Source: Thiothrix subterranea (GTDB lineage: Bacteria; Pseudomonadota; Gammaproteobacteria; Thiotrichales; Thiotrichaceae). From it: a stretch of DNA of 64,000 nucleotides. Below the pieces are notes generated by a model. That model saw only the letters and a program-made list of their open reading frames with translations, had not been told where the DNA came from and ran no database searches. Every line of letters starts with the position of its first letter. Position 1 is the stretch's first letter. Positions 63,418-64,000 of the stretch are shown one piece after another. A program made the position numbers and the translations under genes. The DNA lies in NCBI RefSeq assembly GCF_030930995.1, contig NZ_CP133217.1, forward strand, positions 372,001 through 436,000, read 5' to 3'.

Positions 63418-64000
63418 TTGAAATCCCCCAACATGCGCTGCAACAACGCCATGCCACTTTCAAAGGTCGTGCCCGTCATATCCAAGTTGAACAGCATTCC
63501 CTGACGCTTATGCCCCACTAACGCCGCCGTCACCAGCAAATCACTCAGCCCGGTGTAATTGAGGTAATCACGCCGACACACCGTCATCTTGAACTCCTGT
63601 CCCGCAATCAGCGTAAAATCGGTAAAACACTCGAAATTGGTTACATCTTGTTTACCAGCCCCACTTGCGGAAACGCTGACATTCATCGCCTCATAGTGAC
63701 GGTAAAAGCGTGCCGGAGTCATTTCCCCCGCATCCAACCACACATACTCGTAATCTAACGTCCCCACTTCCAGATCATCATCCAGATAAACGCTGCTCTC
63801 ATTGCGGCATTGGGTGAAATACGAGCGCATTAAATTGCCTGGTATGGGTTTATCACTGTTATCCCAGCAACGCACCACGCCAGTGACATCCATTGGCACT
63901 TTGAAGTTTCCCAGTTGCTGAAACGTCCATTCCCGCTTCTGCAAATTTTGCACGTATTTATCAGCATGGTTTTGCAATTGCTCGGTAATGCGCTGCCCAA
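63405..64000 (-). CDS. Unknown protein, N-terminus cut by window edge
   Basis: The frame is open through the right edge (GQRITEQLQNHADKYVQNLQ), so the true start lies outside; the TTG at 63977 is not a convincing start. The visible ~198 residues include FKVPMDVTGVVRCWDNSDKPIPGNLMRSYF, YLDDDLEVGTLDYEYVWLDAGEMTPARFYRHYEAMNVS and a C-terminal domain ending RMLGDFKWQK. I do not recognise the family. It overlaps the FHA gene by up to 13 bases, so the two form an operon and may act together. Confidence 0.75.
   Translation of the reverse strand, partial: GQRITEQLQNHADKYVQNLQKREWTFQQLGNFKVPMDVTGVVRCWDNSDKPIPGNLMRSYFTQCRNESSVYLDDDLEVGTLDYEYVWLDAGEMTPARFYRHYEAMNVSVSASGAGKQDVTNFECFTDFTLIAGQEFKMTVCRRDYLNYTGLSDLLVTAALVGHKRQGMLFNLDMTGTTFESGMALLQRMLGDFKWQK

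Overview
The window reads as a chromosomal segment of a free-living gammaproteobacterium. The gene flavour suggests something close to Thiothrix/Thiotrichales: a Calvin/glycolysis cluster, a membrane-bound urate oxidase, an ArsJ arsenate-efflux operon, and an SAH riboswitch ahead of the methionine cycle. That assignment is inference from gene content, since no rRNA or marker phylogeny is available. Coding density is high, and many neighbours overlap by the 4-base ATGA, so operons are long.

Region 1 (1-19965) is a purine-degradation supercluster. Leftward: 8-oxoguanine deaminase, then TetR regulator-hiuH-puuD-puuE-uraD-alc-allA. Rightward: an NCS2 purine permease, then a Tsx-like outer-membrane channel, xdhA-xdhB-xdhC, a complete BMP-type ABC nucleoside/purine importer, and guaD. 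Together they cover guanine or 8-oxoguanine -> xanthine/urate -> 5-hydroxyisourate -> OHCU -> allantoin -> allantoate -> ureidoglycolate -> glyoxylate + urea, with uptake across both membranes. Two copies of a RutR-like operator sit in the two divergent promoter regions, so one regulator plausibly controls the whole set.

Region 2 (20102-24554) holds creD, an ABC exporter, a diheme cytochrome c with a perfect 36-bp tandem repeat in its linker, and tRNA-Arg(CCG). Region 3 (about 24555-33617) is accessory: a nonsense-mutated serine recombinase beside the tRNA, two secreted-protein genes with duplicated leaders, an AAA-ATPase/PD-(D/E)XK protein, an arsR / GAPDH-arsJ arsenate operon, yaiI, a MazE/MazF-like toxin-antitoxin pair, and a frameshifted cytosine-5 DNA methyltransferase.

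Region 4 (33614-50475) is mostly housekeeping: uvrD, a CbiC-like protein lacking the usual histidine, pdxH, queG, msrA, hisA-hisF-X-hisE-tatABC-gpmI-thiSG-trmB-purU, and an old-yellow-enzyme reductase. Region 5 (50660-57690, leftward) is tkt-gap-pgk-pyk-fba, the central carbon/Calvin set. Region 6 (57945-62455) is an SAH riboswitch followed by metK-ahcY-metF-rsmE. The window ends in an FHA-domain membrane protein and a gene cut by the edge.

The least expected structure is a set of dispersed palindromic elements. Several are intergenic, but one is inserted in frame in xdhC and another in uvrD, a third encodes the C-terminal tail of AllA, and a fourth supplies the stop codon of the CbiC-like gene. 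This resembles the behaviour of Rickettsia palindromic elements.
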